Shown: one piece after another, positions 44,176 to 57,150 of the stretch
Position numbering within the stretch: position 1 is the first letter of the stretch
How the letters are laid out: the number at the start of each line of letters is the position of its first letter
NCBI GenBank assembly: GCA_907164885.2
Contig: OU015496.1
Coordinates: 166,882,441-166,946,440, forward strand
DNA length: 64,000 nt
DNA from: Dolomedes plantarius
Lineage: Eukaryota; Arthropoda; Arachnida; Araneae; Dolomedidae
Direction of reading: 5' to 3'
The notes under the pieces: generated by a model
Told to the model about the DNA's origin: nothing
Seen by the model: the letters and a program-made list of their open reading frames with translations, nothing else
Databases searched by the model: none
Made by a program: the position numbers and the translations under genes

Positions 44176-45444
44176 AATATATTTTAATAATAATAAATTT
44201 TTATATTAATATTTTATTATTATTAAACAAATAATAAAATAAAATAAAATTGGAAGAGAAATAAGGTTGAAGAGGAAATGTAGCCTGGTAACGCCTCAAA
44301 ATCAAACAAATACAGCTAAGTCTGTATTCGAAGAAGCTCCATGTTAACATTTAAAAACGTAACTTGTAAAAAAGTTACTTATAAAACAAAAAACGTTGAA
44401 AAAAGAATAAAATTATTTTCTTTCTACTCATTCGAAATGCAGAAACCCGTGTACAGTTTCTTCATTATAGTTTTATAGTTTTTATAGTTTTTTAGTACAT
44501 ATAGTACCATAAGATGCACCTTTTTGCATAAAAAAATCGACTTAAAATTGGGTTGCGTCTTATGGTCCGAAGATAACATTAAAATAAAATGAATATTTTA
44601 TTACATATATTACATATAATATATATGTATATGTATAGATTTACTATATATATTATATATATTTTATATATATTATTTATTATATTTAGTATACATATTT
44701 TTATGTTTATTAAGTAAGAAATTGAAAATATCTTAATATACCTAACAAAATACTAAATATTCTTTTCTAAAAATTCTATAAATTTGAGGTGGGTGTTGTG
44801 GTTCTAAAAAATACGCTAACTGTTTAAAATAAATTAGCAGTTTTATAAATTAGTTTTTCAAACATCATTTAAACAACTGATATGATATGAGCTTATTTAT
44901 GAATTAACACAATATTTTTTTTTTTTTTTTTTTTGCGAGGCATTTCGTGAAACGCATTGGATGAAAAATAAACTTATTTCCCGTCTGATTCTCTACATTC
45001 TGAAAGCGAGACACCGCAGATTTGCTAGACACGTTATTAACGCAAACGAGACAAATACGTCCGAATGATAGAAATCGTTCCTGGACGACGTGTTATCGTT
45101 TTGCAAAAGCCTTTTATTGAATAAAGGCGCATTGTTCACGCATCGATGAGTCTATGTCTGTAACTTTTCGTTTCCTCCATTTCTTTTCCAGGTTATTGAT
45201 ATCGACGATATTCCCAATAAAATACAAACAAGAAGATAAGCCTTTTGCAAAGAGATGCCGATCACTTCGCGTGCATAAATTAAAAGTCGGCGTTTATTGA
45301 GTGCAATGGGAAGTAATAGCTCCTTTTATCAATCCATTTCCTTAAAGACAGTAAAGAAATTGTTTAAAATATGCTAAGCTTCGTTAAAATGCTTCTCATA
45401 GGAACTGTAGGTTGTTTATATAAATACCTGATATTTGTGATATA

Positions 45445-45777
45445 CAGTCGAACCCCGTTATAGCGAACCCGGTATATAACGAACTCACGGATATAACGAA
45501 CGAAAATTTTGGTCCCGCCGTTTTCCTGATGTACGTAATTTAATAAGTATTGTGTCAGTTTAATGTAATAGATTTTAGTCGATTAAATTCATTAATGATA
45601 ATTTTTAATAGATTTTATCATTTTTTAATACATCATTATTGAATACACATTACAACTAATGAGTTATACATTATGTGAACACTAGCATTTTTCTTAACGG
45701 TTCGGATATAGCGAACCACCGGATAAAGCGAACAAAAACTTTGATTCCTTGATGTTCGTTATAACGGGGTTCGACTG
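45445..45777. mobile_element. pogo/Tigger-type MITE at TA
   Basis: 333 bp. The left end is CAGTCGAACCCCGTTATAGC; the right end, inverted, is CAGTCGAACCCCGTTATAAC. TA flanks both sides (45443-45444 and 45778-45779). Inverted 'cgaac' repeats follow in the subterminal regions ('ggatataacgaac' and 'ggataaagcgaac'). These ends are typical of Tigger-like elements. No coding frame. Confidence 0.88.
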
Positions 45778-45879
45778 TATATTTATAGTAGTAGAGACCC
45801 CTTCTATCCCCTTCTATCTGGCAGCTTATAATAGACCACCCCACGTTGGCGGATCGTTTCCCTACACCCACTCGCACAC

Positions 45880-45899
45880 ACACACACACACATATATAA

Positions 45900-45948
<49 letters not shown>

Positions 45949-45951
45949 TAA

Positions 45952-46002
<51 letters not shown>

Positions 46003-46010
46003 TATATATA
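45880..46010. repeat. Compound (AC)n(AT)n(AAAT)n microsatellite
   Basis: AC units at 45880-45892, then TA, a short AAAT run, then TA again. Confidence 0.9.
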
Positions 46011-46439
46011 TTACATAAATATTACTTTTCAAACAGAAAGCAGGCAGAAGTGGATTTTTAATATAATTACTTCCATAGTAGGGCACAAAATGCAACACTT
46101 TCTAACGAAAGAAGCAAAGTAATATAATTGTTGACCCCAAAATTAACTTAAGTAGGAAAGCAAAATTTAATTGCTTTCGAGTATAAACAAAGTTCAATCA
46201 TAAAATCTTTTCATCGGGTCTTTGCATATTTTCTCTTTACCAAGGAGAGTTTTTGTTAATATCAATTTTTTAGAATTTTAGATATTTTTTAAACATTCTT
46301 TTTGATATTTGTGTTTAATGATGCATATACGTACACACACCTTCCTGTGTCATATACATGTGTTCATTAACATCCTTGTTAAAATGTCCGTTTCCCAATA
46401 TTTTTGTTAATATTTGCGCTTATAAATATACATACGTAG

Positions 46440-46710
46440 ATAATTTGTTTTATTCCTACAAACTATCTTGTTTTTCTAAAAAAAGATGGATATGAAAGAA
46501 AAATTTCTTTCATTCTTTTTTCTCTAAGAAAAATCAAAACAATTAAAATTTACGATATAAAAAAATAATGACAGTGGAAAATATAAGAATCTTATTGTTT
46601 ATTAAGAATTTTATTCTTTAAAATAAGAATAAAAGGAATTTTTCTTTTATAATCCATCTTCTTTTACAAAAACAAAATAGATTGCAGGAATAAAACAAAA
46701 TAATTTGTTT
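46440..46710. mobile_element. Palindromic MITE or fold-back element
   Basis: The left arm (about 46440-46508) and right arm (about 46636-46710) are imperfect inverted repeats of roughly 70 bases. Both contain 'ttgttttattcct' and 'agatgga' in inverted order. The centre is also partly symmetrical. No target duplication resolved. Confidence 0.6.
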
Positions 46711-46999
46711 CTGATAAAATACCATTGTTCGGTTATTTATTTGAGGAACTTATATGTAACTAAGGTATTCATATCAATATTTAAGGAAATTAAATTTATT
46801 TTCATATCACTTACTATCTTAATATTTTTCTTGTAGAAAAAAATTACTGCCGAAACCTTTTTAAAAAAATGCAAAACCGGGAAGCACAAAAAGAAAACTA
46901 ATATGCCATTAAAGAAAATAAACTTTCATTGCTAGTAAGTTTTCAGAAGAGCAACTTACATAATCCTGTAAATATTGCGTAGGTCTGCACTTCCTTTGT

Positions 47000-47345
47000 G
47001 ATTTGATCCCCGTCGCCCCCCTCAACTTTCCTGACGATTCTATTACCGTAATTGGGCATTTAACCAGTTTTTTGACTTCTTTCTTCTTCCAATCAAACCA
47101 TTTTTCCCTCCGGATCGGTCCGGCTTCTCAATAACCGATAAATTGCGGAGCTCCACCCAGCCCAAAGAAAACAAAATGGCGGTGAAAAATTCTTGGCCCT
47201 GGTGACCTTGGCGCAATTGCTCATCGATGGAGCACAAAGTTTTTGAATTAAAGGTGGTAGTTGTCTCAGAACCCGAGGCAATCACCGGGACTGTCGAGTG
47301 TGAGAAAAATTAGTTTTTTCTACGTGCGCGCGGTCATCGTTAGAG
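47000..47345. promoter_or_regulatory. Complex GC-richer block, possible conserved non-coding DNA
   Basis: Unique-looking sequence with 'caaaatggcgg' and 'gcgcaattgctcatcgatgg', without a frame that matches a known domain. Overlapping open frames on the minus strand seem incidental. Confidence 0.25.
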
Positions 47346-48131
47346 TAGACGGTGGGAAAGATCAGGTAATATGTAAAAATATTAGAAGAAAAAAAATAAA
47401 AGAGATTAAAGATAGGGAAGAGAAATTATCCGAATAGGGAACTTGTTATAACGACGATTCCCTATTTGGCAGTTTCCTGAAGACATCCGATTCACGGGAA
47501 AGGTGCCTTCAGTGGAGGAAATTTTTATAGGATAATACGGCCGTGTTTTTATATCACTCAAGTAAAATCAGTCAGAACCCAGTTCAAGTGCTCTGTCTGA
47601 ACTTCAAGCTTCGGAGATTGAATTTTTTCTTCTGTACGAAGGTAAGATAGGGCAGGGTTCTGTTGCTATGATTTAAATGACTCTGCACTGAGATATAATT
47701 GATCAAGACTTTGTATTTTCAATTATCCTGTAGAGCAGAGGTTCTGAAACTTGAAGGTTTCAAATTCTCGTGAAAGCCAGAGACCCTTTTGTTTGTGAAA
47801 GGGAAATATTAGCATATTACTATTTTGAAATCTCTCTTCTTGAAGAATCTCCATTCTTACCAATGGTTTCGAAGAGTACTTTCAAAACTTTGAAAGCCAA
47901 TGGACTTTTTTATAAAAGGGATGGCAGAGTACAGTTTCAAGCTACTGTACTAGAGGAATCTCCATGCCTACTTATGGTCTAGAATACGCTCTAACTCCAG
48001 CTCCAGTAGATATTTTGGAAAAAACTTATGGTCTAGAAAGGTGGTTCCGAAAGTCTGAAAGCCCAAGGACCCTTCTATAAAAGTAATATATCATGAACTT
48101 GTCATTTAAATTTTGATATCAAATTACAAGA

Positions 48132-48168
48132 GCAAGATATTAAAACTTTTTAAGTTTTAATATCTTGC
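48132..48168. repeat. Perfect 16-bp hairpin
   Basis: gcaagatattaaaact (48132-48147) is matched by its exact complement at 48153-48168 around a 5-base loop. Confidence 0.85.
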
Positions 48169-48791
48169 CAAGTACATTAAAATTCAAGGAATGAAATGGG
48201 TTGATCATGTGATACAAACGCGTTATAAAAGAATTCCGAAGAGTATAGTTTTGGCACCCGGTACTCGTTCAAGAGGTAGGTGAAAATGTACATGTGTAAG
48301 GTATACATAAGATTCGATTCACAAGAATCGAACTTTTGAGTGAATAAATTAAATAAGCTGCTTGAGATATGCTAATTTCAGCATACGCGCTTGGTATAAG
48401 TACCATGCAGCTTGATTAATAGAAAGGTTGTTAAGGTTGATAGATAAGCGAGTTAAGGGAGCTACGAGATAAGCAGCTCCAGGTGTTAACTGGCGCTTGT
48501 GCTTAGAAAGGGCCCAAAGTTTACGTGGCAGAACTGCTGGTTTGACTCTCTAGTTTGTGAGTATTGCAAAGTGTATTTTTTATTGAATGCTAATATATAT
48601 TTCGTACAAGTAGTACGTATGCTTATTGCTGTAAAAGCAAATTCTATATGTGCAACGAATTCAATAAACTTTGTTTCATGTATAAACTGTGTTTGTATCA
48701 AATTCATTTAGAGTGCCACTTCAAATTATATACACCCAAGTGCGGGTAGAAGTGAGTTAATTCTCTATACATGGGTCTACTTCTAATAGAT

Positions 48792-49291
48792 NNNNNNNNN
48801 NNNNNNNNNNNNNNNNNNNNNNNNNNNNNNNNNNNNNNNNNNNNNNNNNNNNNNNNNNNNNNNNNNNNNNNNNNNNNNNNNNNNNNNNNNNNNNNNNNNN
48901 NNNNNNNNNNNNNNNNNNNNNNNNNNNNNNNNNNNNNNNNNNNNNNNNNNNNNNNNNNNNNNNNNNNNNNNNNNNNNNNNNNNNNNNNNNNNNNNNNNNN
49001 NNNNNNNNNNNNNNNNNNNNNNNNNNNNNNNNNNNNNNNNNNNNNNNNNNNNNNNNNNNNNNNNNNNNNNNNNNNNNNNNNNNNNNNNNNNNNNNNNNNN
49101 NNNNNNNNNNNNNNNNNNNNNNNNNNNNNNNNNNNNNNNNNNNNNNNNNNNNNNNNNNNNNNNNNNNNNNNNNNNNNNNNNNNNNNNNNNNNNNNNNNNN
49201 NNNNNNNNNNNNNNNNNNNNNNNNNNNNNNNNNNNNNNNNNNNNNNNNNNNNNNNNNNNNNNNNNNNNNNNNNNNNNNNNNNNNNNNNNNN
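48792..49291. other. Assembly gap (500 N)
   Basis: Exactly 500 N bases; the true length and content are unknown. Confidence 1.
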
Positions 49292-49782
49292 ACTTCTGCG
49301 ACTTTCTACACTGAATAACAGACGGACAAACTTTTGTATTACAACATATGAATGAAATTAAAACCCAGACGCAAACTTTTAGTATTACACTCATTTATGC
49401 AAATTTATACAACTTAAAAAAGGCCTTAATACTGTTTTAAAATAGATAAATCGATATCTTCGAGGAAGAGTGACTTAGAATATGAAAAAATAACATACTA
49501 TGACACGCTACAGCACCCGAACACAATTCTTTAAATATAAAAGTCGCCAAATAGTCATTGATAGTCATAAAACTTATATCCAATTTTAAATTTTAATCAT
49601 TACTTGACGTTATGTATTCGTAAACAGGAAAGCAAAAAGTCCAGTCTTATCTACCTAAAAAATAAACAGATTTTGCTAAGAAAATGGAGGTTTCTAGACA
49701 TCAAAAGTAATTGCCTGCAGTGCAACAAATAACTGAAATCTAATGAAAGAGGAAAAACTCTGAACTCTGGTTACTCTGTCTG

Positions 49783-49882
49783 GTTACTCTGAAAACAGCT
49801 TGGAAGATTCAATGAAAGAGAATTTGGCCGTTTTCCGTCAAATTCTCTTTCATTGAATCTTCCAAGCTGTTTTCAGAGTAAC
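49783..49882. repeat. Perfect 44-bp inverted repeat with 12-base loop
   Basis: The arms 49783-49826 and 49839-49882 are exact reverse complements over all 44 bases; the loop is gccgttttccgt. Just upstream 'ctggttactctg' occurs twice. Confidence 0.95.
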
Positions 49883-50039
49883 GCCTGTGCGGGGCTTCCA
49901 TAACTGCGAGAATCTTTAACCGCGGATCTTCTATCCAAGTGTTAAGCTATGAGTTGTTTTCCTTTGACTATTCTTCTAATCACAAATTAGCTGACGCATA
50001 TTTTTCGATTCAGTATTCTACATTTGATGGCAAGCGTTT

Positions 50040-50155
50040 GATCGGGGGTTCCCATACTTATTTGGCCTACAGTCCCTTTTCAGAGAAAAAATTACTCAGC
50101 GCAAATTACTCATCCCGGCTCGGCAGGCTGATACCTTAACCACTTAGCCAATGGG
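50040..50155 (-). mobile_element. tRNA-like SINE head
   Basis: The minus strand reads 'cccattggctaagtggttaa' (A-box region), and further on 'gggaacccccgat'. A body resembling the other tRNA-type repeats follows. Diverged. Confidence 0.45.
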
Positions 50156-50339
50156 CGACACACATATTTGTGACAGCACTGAACCCACATTCGACCAAAT
50201 ATGATGAAGGAAATGCAGCTAAAAACTTCTGTACAATAGCCCATATTTCAGAGCAAAGTGTCGGTATGATTTTGAAGCCAGAACTGTTGGTTCCTGTGTT
50301 TGAATTTCAAATCCTCATTTGTTGTTACTTCTATTAGTT

Positions 50340-50700
50340 CTCTTTGTACTTTTGGAGATTCTTCTGTGTTTGTTCTTGAAATAAGGGTCCAAAACCGAAT
50401 AGAGCATGTTTATTTTAAGAATATCTTCAAGCTGCTGACAATATATAATCAAGTCTTCATGGTGCTTTTCTTTGGTGATAAATTTTGAAACTGGCTGAAT
50501 TCCCCTTGTCCTAAATTTCTTTTGCACAGAAGAAATTTTGCCACAAATGAGGAAATTACAGTTTTTGTTTTGATAAAATTCAGCTCATCGCCTTGGAATT
50601 TTTGATATGTTTCATTAAATTTATTAAACAAGTCTAACAAATAAGCTATGTCATGTTTCGTTGAGTTGGCTCGTAAAGCATCATCTTTGTTTTTAAAAAA
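50340..50700 (-). pseudogene. Middle part of a hAT (ZBED/SCAND3-like) transposase
   Basis: The minus frame contains 'LFNKFNETYQKFQGDELNFI' then 'VISSFVAKFLLCKRNLGQGE' and 'FSQFQNL'. Overlapping it in another frame is 'HHEDLIIYCQQLEDILKINM'. Length and wording resemble the central region of hAT transposases related to SCAND3/ZBED proteins. A frame change splits it, so it is not functional. Confidence 0.6.
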
Positions 50701-50789
50701 ATCATAACACTAAACAATTTGAGCGTGTTAAGCCTTTAAGGGAAAAAATAGAAGGTTACAAATTTAGTGCTTCTGTACCCCTACATGGC

Positions 50790-51180
50790 CATTTTAATTT
50801 CAGAGTTTAAAAGAAGATTTGATGACTTTGGACTGTAATATTTCAAGCCGATTATTTTACAGTCCTTCCGCAATGAATATTGAAAAATAGGATTCGTATC
50901 TACAACTGGTATTATAAGAATTGCTGACAGATCCAAATTTTACTGGGAATACCGGAAGAGGGAGGATGTTTGAAAACTTTTGTCAGGAGAAGTATCCCCT
51001 CTTACGTCATTTTGGTTTAAAATTTGCTCCATGTTTGGCAATCCTTACGCATGCGAAAGCACCTTTTCCGTCATACAAACCATTAAGTCCAAGGAAAGAC
51101 TTACAGAAAAAAATTATCTCACCTACGTGATTCGTTATCTGAAAAGTTGATTTTGATGCCTTTGCTGCATCCAGTGCCCA
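50790..51180 (+). pseudogene. C-terminal part of a hAT transposase, opposite strand
   Basis: One plus frame has 'DPNFTGNTGRGRMFENFCQE' and 'KYPLLRHFGLKFAP'. Directly after, another frame has 'MFGNPYACESTFSVIQTIKS' and 'KERLTEKNY'. 'F-G-x-x-Y-x-C-E-S-x-F-S' is the well-known hAT dimerisation-domain motif. A frameshift lies at about 51030. The hAT-type right end follows at 51878. Confidence 0.65.
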
Positions 51181-51779
51181 TCCCCAAGCATCTCACTTAT
51201 CTTTCTTTGCTTTGTATTTTGAAATTTTTTATTGTTAAGAAACCGATTTTATGCTTTGTGCAACCGGAACAAAAACTAAGGTCTGCTTCAACGATTTGAT
51301 CCTTCAATGAACAGTCACTTGAGGAGAGAGTTTATTTTTTCATGAGGGGTAGATAGTGATACAAGTGAGGATCAACAGGATCTCACCCCCTTGCCCTAGC
51401 CAAAGCCCAGAATATGTTGAGGAGGAGATTGTCTCCAATCATCCCTGACTCTTGGCCAAATATCGACACTTGCTCCAAAGAAAAGCTGTCAATGCTCGAA
51501 CAGGTGTCTCTTTCTGCCGATTGGTGATGGTTTAATACAAAAGGAGGGAGAACAACTAAATACAATAGTTGCAACATACGAAATGAGGGGTACTGCCCAA
51601 GATTCTCAGAGCTACTAAAAAGGTCAAAACTTTAAAATTGTGTCTCCGGACACTGCACAAGTTTCAAAATGCCTGATTATTTCCCGCCTGGGGTCTTTCC
51701 CGTTACCCGTGTGCCCAGTGTCTTCCGTATGTTTCAGAATTTTCTCGTCTTCTTTCCTTATGCTTCCACCACCCCCTTA

Positions 51780-51878
51780 TACACCTCCAACGCCTCCAAT
51801 TGTACCCGAGGCTAAAACCGCCCCCTGAATCGTCCCACCGCCCCCGGGGGGCGGTATCGCCCACTTTGGGAAACCTTG
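51780..51878. mobile_element. Right end of the hAT element
   Basis: Read inward from 51878, the minus strand begins CAAGGTTTCCCAAAGTGGGC, then a 'gggggcggt' run and 'cgattcagggggcggtttta'. Such 'cccaaagtgggc' ends with following G-runs are common in ZBED-type hAT elements. The matching left end was not located. Confidence 0.5.
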
Positions 51879-53997
51879 CGTTAGATAGAGACCATGCAGT
51901 TTTTAAAATTTTTAATTTTTCCTTAAATATATTTGCAAGGGGAATTAAATTATTGACTCCTGTTACTTTAAGATTAAAATTGTTTTTGGAAAATCAAGTT
52001 AAAATAAAAAAGATTTTTGAATACACGTGCATTGCATCTAAAGTTCTATTTTCAAATGCAGAAAATAGAATTCTGAAATGTTTATTTGGTAATCAGTGAA
52101 GAGTGAAATACTGATAGAAAAACTACCTTTAGCTTAACACTGGGAATGAAGATTTGCAACTGAAGGTGCGTGATAACTCACAGACGTTTCTCTGAAAACA
52201 ATTTGGAAAAATCCAGTAACCGAAAATTTAAGACAGGAAACAAAGAAGGTCGAAATGAAAGACTTTCCCCACGTGGGCTGTTAAATAATGCACTCCCATT
52301 AAAACAACTAACTCGAGATTCCTGCTGAGAAAGAAGGGGGGATGCGTAAAACCTCGAAAAGGGGGGTAGGGCTTTCGCAGAATACACCTGAGGCAACATC
52401 GTTAGTTCCCGCTTCTGCAAACATTACCAACACTCGAAAATTCCCCAGGTTCTCTGTCAACCGCTCCACCTGTCATCCTAAGGTGAGGCCCGAGTAAGGG
52501 GGGACCCACATACTTTTTTTTTCTTCATGAGGGGATATATATTTTTTTTAAATCTCGCCCGAGGCAAAGATTCCTGTCCTGCTAGAATGTTTTCTCCACC
52601 CAAAAAGCTATTTGTCACATGGAACCGAAAAATTCCTTCCTCTCCAGGTAGGTCGAAAAGTGACTGGTGACAGTCGAACAGGATGTCAACTCATAAGAAA
52701 AAAAAAAGTATTTTGGAGGGTTTTGTTTGATTGGTTGTTAAGTGTTCTCTCTCATAGACACTCTTGACTCGCCTTTTATTGCGGCATTTTATGCTTTTTG
52801 TAAGTTACTTGTGAAGAGGATGTGTGTATTGTCGGTGTCAATATTTCTCCATGAAAAAAGAAATGAATCTCACTTTGTGCTACTAATATTTGCCAAGAGG
52901 ATTGGGAATGCCTTGAGACCTAACGCAAACAGTCTCAAAGATTTTTTCTCGTTGATGGCGATAGCTCATAATATATAGATTAAATGAAGAACTTAGTCCC
53001 TAAACTAGTGTTCCCCAAGGGTCTCAAACCATTTTTTCGCTAAAATCTAGGGTTTCTTTTCAAAAAGAGTATGTTAATAAAATTTGTAAACCCCAAAGCA
53101 AAATATTTTTTAACAAAGTGTTCTTTTGGCTGTTTCCTAATTATTTGTTACTCAAAAATATGAACTGGATTTATCGATTTAAATCTACAATGATATTAAA
53201 CATTATATATCTACCTGCTTAAGATTTTTAACTACCTTTTATTCGATTTCAATGATTAATTGCCAGAAAATCCATTCAAAGGCTGAGGATTATAAAAATT
53301 ACATTGTAATTACTTCAGCTACTTATGATTAAATCCTAAGTGTAAAGGACTTCCAGTTTAAAATTTTTGGGGTGATATATTCGAAAAATATTCATATTTA
53401 TATAAGAGATCTGTTTTAGTTCTATTACAGATTGCAACAAGTCATTGTTGTGAATTTGGTTTTTCTAAATATGATAGAAAACAAAATTCAGTTTTGCAAC
53501 AAACTGGGTGCTACGTTAGATGTATGAATTCAGCTATCGAATGTTAAACCGACTTTATAGAGGAAACTGTCACAGGACATTAAATTTCTTTTCATTTTTC
53601 TCTCAACAGTTACAAATTCATAGTTAAAAAATCAAATTTTTGATTTCAAGTATTTATAAAAAATGGTACACATTTTTTAAATCGATATGTTATCTTTCTA
53701 AAACAAATCTTGTTCCATTCAATGTCTTATTAAAATTAACATTGAGTTGGTTGTCCGTTAAGTATTGTAAACAAGACTGAATAGAAAATAAGTTTGGGAA
53801 TAACTTTTCTAAGGTGATATTTTGAACTTTGCCTAGCATACCGCATTCATTTTAATATGTTGAACTTATGTGTTATATATGCATACCTTATTAATTTTTT
53901 TCTTCTTTTAGAAATAAGGCTTTGACCCCATAGCTTAGTGCAACATTTTCTGTAACGTAAAAAAAGGGGGAACACACACTTTTCCCTTGTAATTTCT
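51879..53997. other. Non-coding sequence, nothing recognised
   Basis: AT-rich apart from a GC-richer stretch near 52240-52520. No splice-bounded frame or named element. Confidence 0.4.
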
Positions 53998-54490
53998 CCA
54001 AGTAACACACACCGTTAGCCCAACCGCATATTTTCGTTACATCGTTGGGGAATGGTTACCGTTGGCAGAAATTTCAGAAATTCAGATGGGCCAACTGCAA
54101 AATGTGTATATTGGGTCAAAAATTACAAAATGTTGTTGGCCCAACTGCAAACGAAAGCTGTAAATAATTGCGGGTCAACAAGTATAAAAATGCTGTTGGC
54201 CCAACTGCAAATAAGTGTTGTCAGGCCAACAATTAAAAAACTGAACGCCAACCGTTGGGCCAACTGAATGCCAGCCGTTGGACCAACTGAATGCCAGCCC
54301 TTGGGCCAACTGAACGCAAACGGCCAAATCCTTCGAATCCAACGGTTGGGCCAACGGAAAGCTTACTGTTGGCAGACCTACAAATCCAACAGTTGGGCCA
54401 ACTGAACGCCAACGGCCAAATCCCTACCGATGGCCAACCATGCCCGAAAATGGTTGGCTAACGACTTACCAACGGTTTTGTGTTACTTGG
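53998..54490. mobile_element. MITE enclosing a palindromic minisatellite
   Basis: The inverted ends CCAAGTAACACACACCGTT and CCAAGTAACACAAAACCGTT (read inward) enclose repeats of 'ttgggccaactgaacgcca' and 'gttggcccaactgcaaa'. The core GTTGGGCCAAC is itself a palindrome and occurs in both orientations throughout. Superfamily unknown. Confidence 0.65.
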
Positions 54491-55806
54491 GTTATCTTAT
54501 TTACCCGATGAAAAAAAAACTCAGTTTTGAATTCCCTAAAACTAAAGATTTGATTTTTAAGGGACATAAGACTCTTTATGGACATAAACGGTCACAAATC
54601 ATTAGTTTCTCATAATGATACCTTATTGAAAATGTTAAAAAAAAAATAGCTGAATTTTTCCATAGCTTATTTTCTGAGTGTCACTTTCAGAGCAATTTTT
54701 CAGGGAACTTCAACAGTTATTTTCCCGTCTTCTTAGAGATATAAAATAAACATCAGTGGCATTTATCACTGAACAAGACGCAAAACTTAAAAAAGAATTC
54801 GACAACATTGTTGAAGCTAATTTTTTTTTCTCTCCGAATGTTTTTCCTCAAAAAATATCGGAACAGTTTGCTGAACTGCTGTTACATTGAACAATTGTTC
54901 ATACATTTCTACATACATTGGCATATTCAGTGGTCATTAAAAACAGATTACAGCCATTACGCCAACAGTGGATTTTCTATCGAATATGTAAGTCCAATTC
55001 TGCAATTCATCAACAAGCCGTTTTACATTCTTTCTGATTTCATTTCACGCTGCCGTGCCTCGGTGGAATTTAATAAAGAAGACCGACGAAGGTCTTCTTT
55101 TATCCTTCCCTTAAATTGTTACCATGAGACACAATGTTAACGACTGTGTATTTTTACTGTTGAATTGAGGTATTAAAAACCACGCCACCATTGTTTTCGA
55201 ATCAAAGAACTGGAAAGTATAAATATATATCTGATGAGACCGATTCAACGACAGCCGTTCGGCAGAATCGATGGGTCATTAGTGACTGTTTGGAATCACT
55301 TTTAAAGGAATTCAACCAACTAAATATATATGTAATACTATTTTCTTTTTTTTTTTACATTCCTCTAGATACTAAAGTGAACTATCCTGTTGATCTATAT
55401 AATAAACATCTATCGCCATGTTACAGTTTCTCAAAACAAGCGTTGGGCGGTATTTTTTTAAATGTTTTATTTATATTTTTTTTATGCTTTTCAGCACGAT
55501 CCATGGATTAATTCTGTTGAGGGAAAATTTCAGTTCGAGATACTAACCTCTATCTTAAAGAAACATTTCATTTTGCTTTCGTTTCAATTTTGTAGCATTT
55601 ATAATTCTTTTTACAAAGAGCTGATGAATGGGGTGACCAACAATTCCGTCACAGCGCTTTCTAAAACTACCACTATTACTATTTTCCATATCTAAAAAGA
55701 CAAACACAGCCACTTTTATTATGACTAAAATAGACATTCTTTTACATATCTTTATTGATATACTTACGCTAATCTATGCACTATACACGCTTGCACACCC
55801 ACACCT

Positions 55807-55807
<1 letters not shown>

Positions 55808-55854
<47 letters not shown>
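55808..55854. repeat. Compound (CA)n(TA)n microsatellite
   Basis: CA units pass into TA units, ending next to 'ctagctgaaaaccctcactt'. Confidence 0.9.
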
Positions 55855-55855
<1 letters not shown>

Positions 55856-55926
55856 CTAGCTGAAAACCCTCACTTCGCTGCAGAGTACATTCAAATCAAA
55901 TACAATGGTCAATATATACAATTGAT

Positions 55927-55927
<1 letters not shown>

Positions 55928-55991
<64 letters not shown>
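55928..55991. repeat. (TA)n microsatellite
   Basis: Pure TA dinucleotides. Confidence 0.95.
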
Positions 55992-55996
<5 letters not shown>

Positions 55997-56731
55997 AAAA
56001 TAAATCGTAAGGGATATTTTGAAAGACAAAATAATGTAGATGAAAATATTCAAATTAAATCTAATAGGACATACTAAAGAGTATAGTACAGTTAATATAG
56101 TACAGCTTGAGGAACATATCTTTTACTGTATTTTAATATTTTTTTGGATAATGTCCAATCGTCTGCTGCATTAGAGAGAAGAAAAAAAATTTTTTTTTGT
56201 CTATTTCGTTGTTATCACGTGACGATAAATTTATTTAAAGTACCAGAAAAAGAAATCACGTGATCAGCATTTAATAAATTAAATTCTAAAAATTAATCTT
56301 TAAAAATTCACCAAAAATCCAAAAAGGGAGGTAAAGATTCGAAAAGGATTTCATTTTAAAGGAATTTTTGTGATCTTTCTCGTGATATAAATTTTATAAC
56401 CCTGAAATTATTATTTTAAATACAAACTTTTAAAAAGTTACTAAAATAGATTAAAAATTTTATTTTAAAAAATCTAAGAAGAATTTTTCAAAAATCTGTC
56501 TTAGTGCACCCCTACACCATAAGAAGAATCGACATGCAAAATTGCAGCCCTTTAGGTCCAGCGGTTTGGTCTGTGCGTTGTATGTCAGTGAGTCAGTCAG
56601 TTACGGAACTGTTATATATATATATATATATATATATACGCTTTAATTCATCGCTTTTGCTTGAGAAGGTCTTGAGGCTAACACACCTTTTTGCCTGAAT
56701 CATGCGAACCAGCGGTCACCTAGGCATTGGA

Positions 56732-56748
56732 GGGGGGGGGGGGGGGGG
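56732..56748. repeat. Poly(G) run of 17
   Basis: Seventeen consecutive G. Confidence 0.9.
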
Positions 56749-56849
56749 TTCGATTTGTGGGGCAAATCTGAAAAAGGTTCTTTTCCGGGTAAAATTCAAA
56801 TACCGCTTAATCGTTCGAGAGGTCTCTGCCGACGCAAAAAAAGTGCGTC

Positions 56850-57150
56850 ATCTCTAGAAATGCGGAAGAGAGCCTGAGTTCAGGCCTTTTAAACTTTAGA
56901 AGGAAACTCCTACGGTGTTGTTCGGAGGCGCGGGAGCAGACGGCCTTTAGCCGGGCAGAGGATTACAAATGTTGAGTTTCACCACGGGAAGGGTTGCCAT
57001 CTTTGGCGGGCAATCATCAGCGGATCGACTGACCAGGCCTCTGGCATTGGACTCCATTACATCGCTGTTGAGAGATCCGGGTGCAAATGAGGCAGGTATT
57101 CAGAAAAGCGGCCGCTTTCCCCTCCCAGTATCATTTTTTTTTCTTCTTTT
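56850..57150. promoter_or_regulatory. Complex GC-richer block, possible conserved non-coding DNA
   Basis: GC-rich, non-repetitive, with 'ccaaagatggcaac' on the minus strand. Open frames exist on both strands over the same bases, so coding is not favoured. Confidence 0.25.

Noticed and set aside
47043..47285. Minus-strand frame of 80 codons
   Set aside because: A second minus frame overlaps it and neither has a motif; more like unique non-coding DNA.
50921..51130. Plus-strand 69-codon frame as an independent gene
   Set aside because: Its first half is hAT transposase and its second half is an out-of-frame reading of the hAT dimerisation domain.
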